Assembly: GCA_964007475.1 (NCBI GenBank)
Contig: OZ023275.1
Coordinates: forward strand, 9,465,829 to 9,529,828
Direction of reading: 5' to 3'
Length of the DNA: 64,000 bases
DNA from: Hybos culiciformis
Taxonomy: Eukaryota; Arthropoda; Insecta; Diptera; Hybotidae
Part shown: positions 63,111-64,000 of the stretch, in pieces
How positions within the stretch are numbered: position 1 is the stretch's first letter
How the letters are laid out: every line of letters starts with the position of its first letter
Program-made: the position numbers and the translations under genes
The notes under the pieces: generated by a model
What the model was told of the DNA's origin: nothing
The model's database searches: none
Seen by the model: only the letters and a program-made list of their open reading frames with translations

Positions 63111-63506
63111 CAGCGTTTCTCAACCTTTTTGCTATTGCGACCTATAAAATATGAGTACAAAATAACGCGACCCTCAATCTGAAAATGGTATGCATTGACA
63201 AGTAGAAGAAATGAAAGACACCTTTAAAATGTTTTATTTATTTTCATTTTAATGACTTATTTGTTGTTGACAATCATTTGATAATTTATTAAGTCTGGCT
63301 CAAAAAATTTACTCAATTATCAATGTTAAAACAGCAATCTTTTGAAAAATAAGGTAAAGGTTAATTCTTCTTACGTAATCAAAATATTTTATTATTTTTG
63401 AAAAAATATATGTCGCATTTGTAATAGAATTTTTTCATTAAAACGACCCATTGGAAATCTTTCGCGACCCAAATTCGGGTCGCGACCCTAAGGTTGAGAA
63501 ACGCTG
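63111..63506. mobile_element. Non-autonomous hAT-like element (MITE), 396 bp
   Basis: The ends are inverted copies starting CAGCGTTTCTCAACCTT (17 identical bases at both termini). The element is flanked by a perfect 8-bp direct repeat, ctttacag, at 63103-63110 and 63507-63514. An 8-bp target duplication and a CAG...CTG end are typical of hAT transposons, and the terminal motif with subterminal GGGTCGCGACCC (63477-63488, itself a palindrome) resembles ends of SPIN/Charlie-type hAT families as I remember them. There is no coding capacity, so it would depend on a transposase made elsewhere. Perfect target duplications suggest a fairly recent insertion. Confidence 0.93.
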
Positions 63507-63514
63507 CTTTACAG
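63507..63514. repeat. Right target-site duplication of the hAT-like element
   Basis: Eight bases, ctttacag, identical to 63103-63110. Confidence 0.93.
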
Positions 63515-64000
63515 GATAACGATAAGAATTGAAAAGGCATTAATATTGAGAACAGTTTATTATAGAAGAAACTAAGTTTATGTGTTTAAATTAATCAATG
63601 TATATTTATCAATTTCTAATGATGCTAAAAAAAAAAAGACATACTATTTGATCTCAATACACTTGTAATGTACGTTCTTAAAGTAATTTAGTTACTTATT
63701 TAAGATTATTATGTAGTGAAGAACAGAGAAATAATCTCAAAATTTGTAGAACGAGTATAATGTTAAAAAATTAACGATTTTCGATTTAAATATAAAAGAT
63801 TTATTTTAAATTATATAATATTGATTATTAGCAAATCAAATTGACATTATGGATAAATATGTTTTTATGTCGAAGGAATAAATTTTCTTAGTTGAATTGA
63901 GAAAAAAAAAATGTTATTTTTTATGTAATATGATAATAGAATGAGTATTTATTAATTTATCTAAGAAGGCAAAAAAGGGTGACTATTTAGCTATTGAAAT

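Larger units (their letters stand above)
59426..64000 (-). other. Upstream intron sequence of para (no exon recognised)
   Basis: AT-rich non-coding sequence upstream of the first recognised exon. It ends at the acceptor TTCAG before 59425. It contains an exact tandem 18-bp duplication (59645-59680) and a hAT-like element (63111-63506). No para exon was recognised, so the preceding I-II linker exon lies beyond 64000 or is too short to see by eye. Confidence 0.7.

Overview
The window holds the 3' two-thirds of one gene, read on the minus strand: an insect para-type voltage-gated sodium channel (VGSC). The exons run from the domain I-II cytoplasmic linker (59425) through domains II, III and IV to the stop codon at 8941. 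I could place 20 successive coding exons plus two mutually exclusive alternatives. Every junction is GT-AG, every junction agrees in reading phase, and the spliced frame is open for 1,568 codons. Domain I and the N-terminus must lie beyond position 64000. No second gene is supported on either strand.

Organism: the protein is very close to fly para from memory: the II-III linker, the two sets of alternative exons and the C-terminal [10 protein letters not shown] infer an insect, most likely a dipteran with a very AT-rich genome. Introns are far more AT-rich than exons and range from 71 bp to 13.3 kb. Domains II-IV lie in one gene, unlike the split aphid channel.

Layout, from the high coordinate down (direction of transcription): 59426-64000, intron or upstream sequence carrying a small hAT-like element with perfect 8-bp target duplications; 57946-59425, five small I-II linker exons; 52217-46383, domain II, with a duplicated S4-S5 exon at 51291-51453 and 50190-50352; 46202-40630, end of DII S6 and the II-III linker, with two alternative donors and two alternative acceptors; 40558-27226, domain III and the III-IV inactivation linker, with a duplicated S3-S4 exon at 39625-39747 and 38104-38226; 13914-8941, domain IV and the C-terminal tail; below 8941, an A-rich (minus-strand) presumed 3' UTR or downstream region to about 1200, then AT-rich sequence of balanced strand composition.

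The interesting content is regulatory and structural rather than a new gene family: alternative splicing that can be read directly from exon phases, a GC-rich open extension straight after the stop codon, a few non-autonomous transposon-like elements, and a long intronic inverted repeat that could fold as RNA. Pore residues E (DII), K (DIII) and A (DIV) of the DEKA filter and the MFM inactivation motif are intact. The commonly cited pyrethroid-resistance positions in DII carry susceptible residues.
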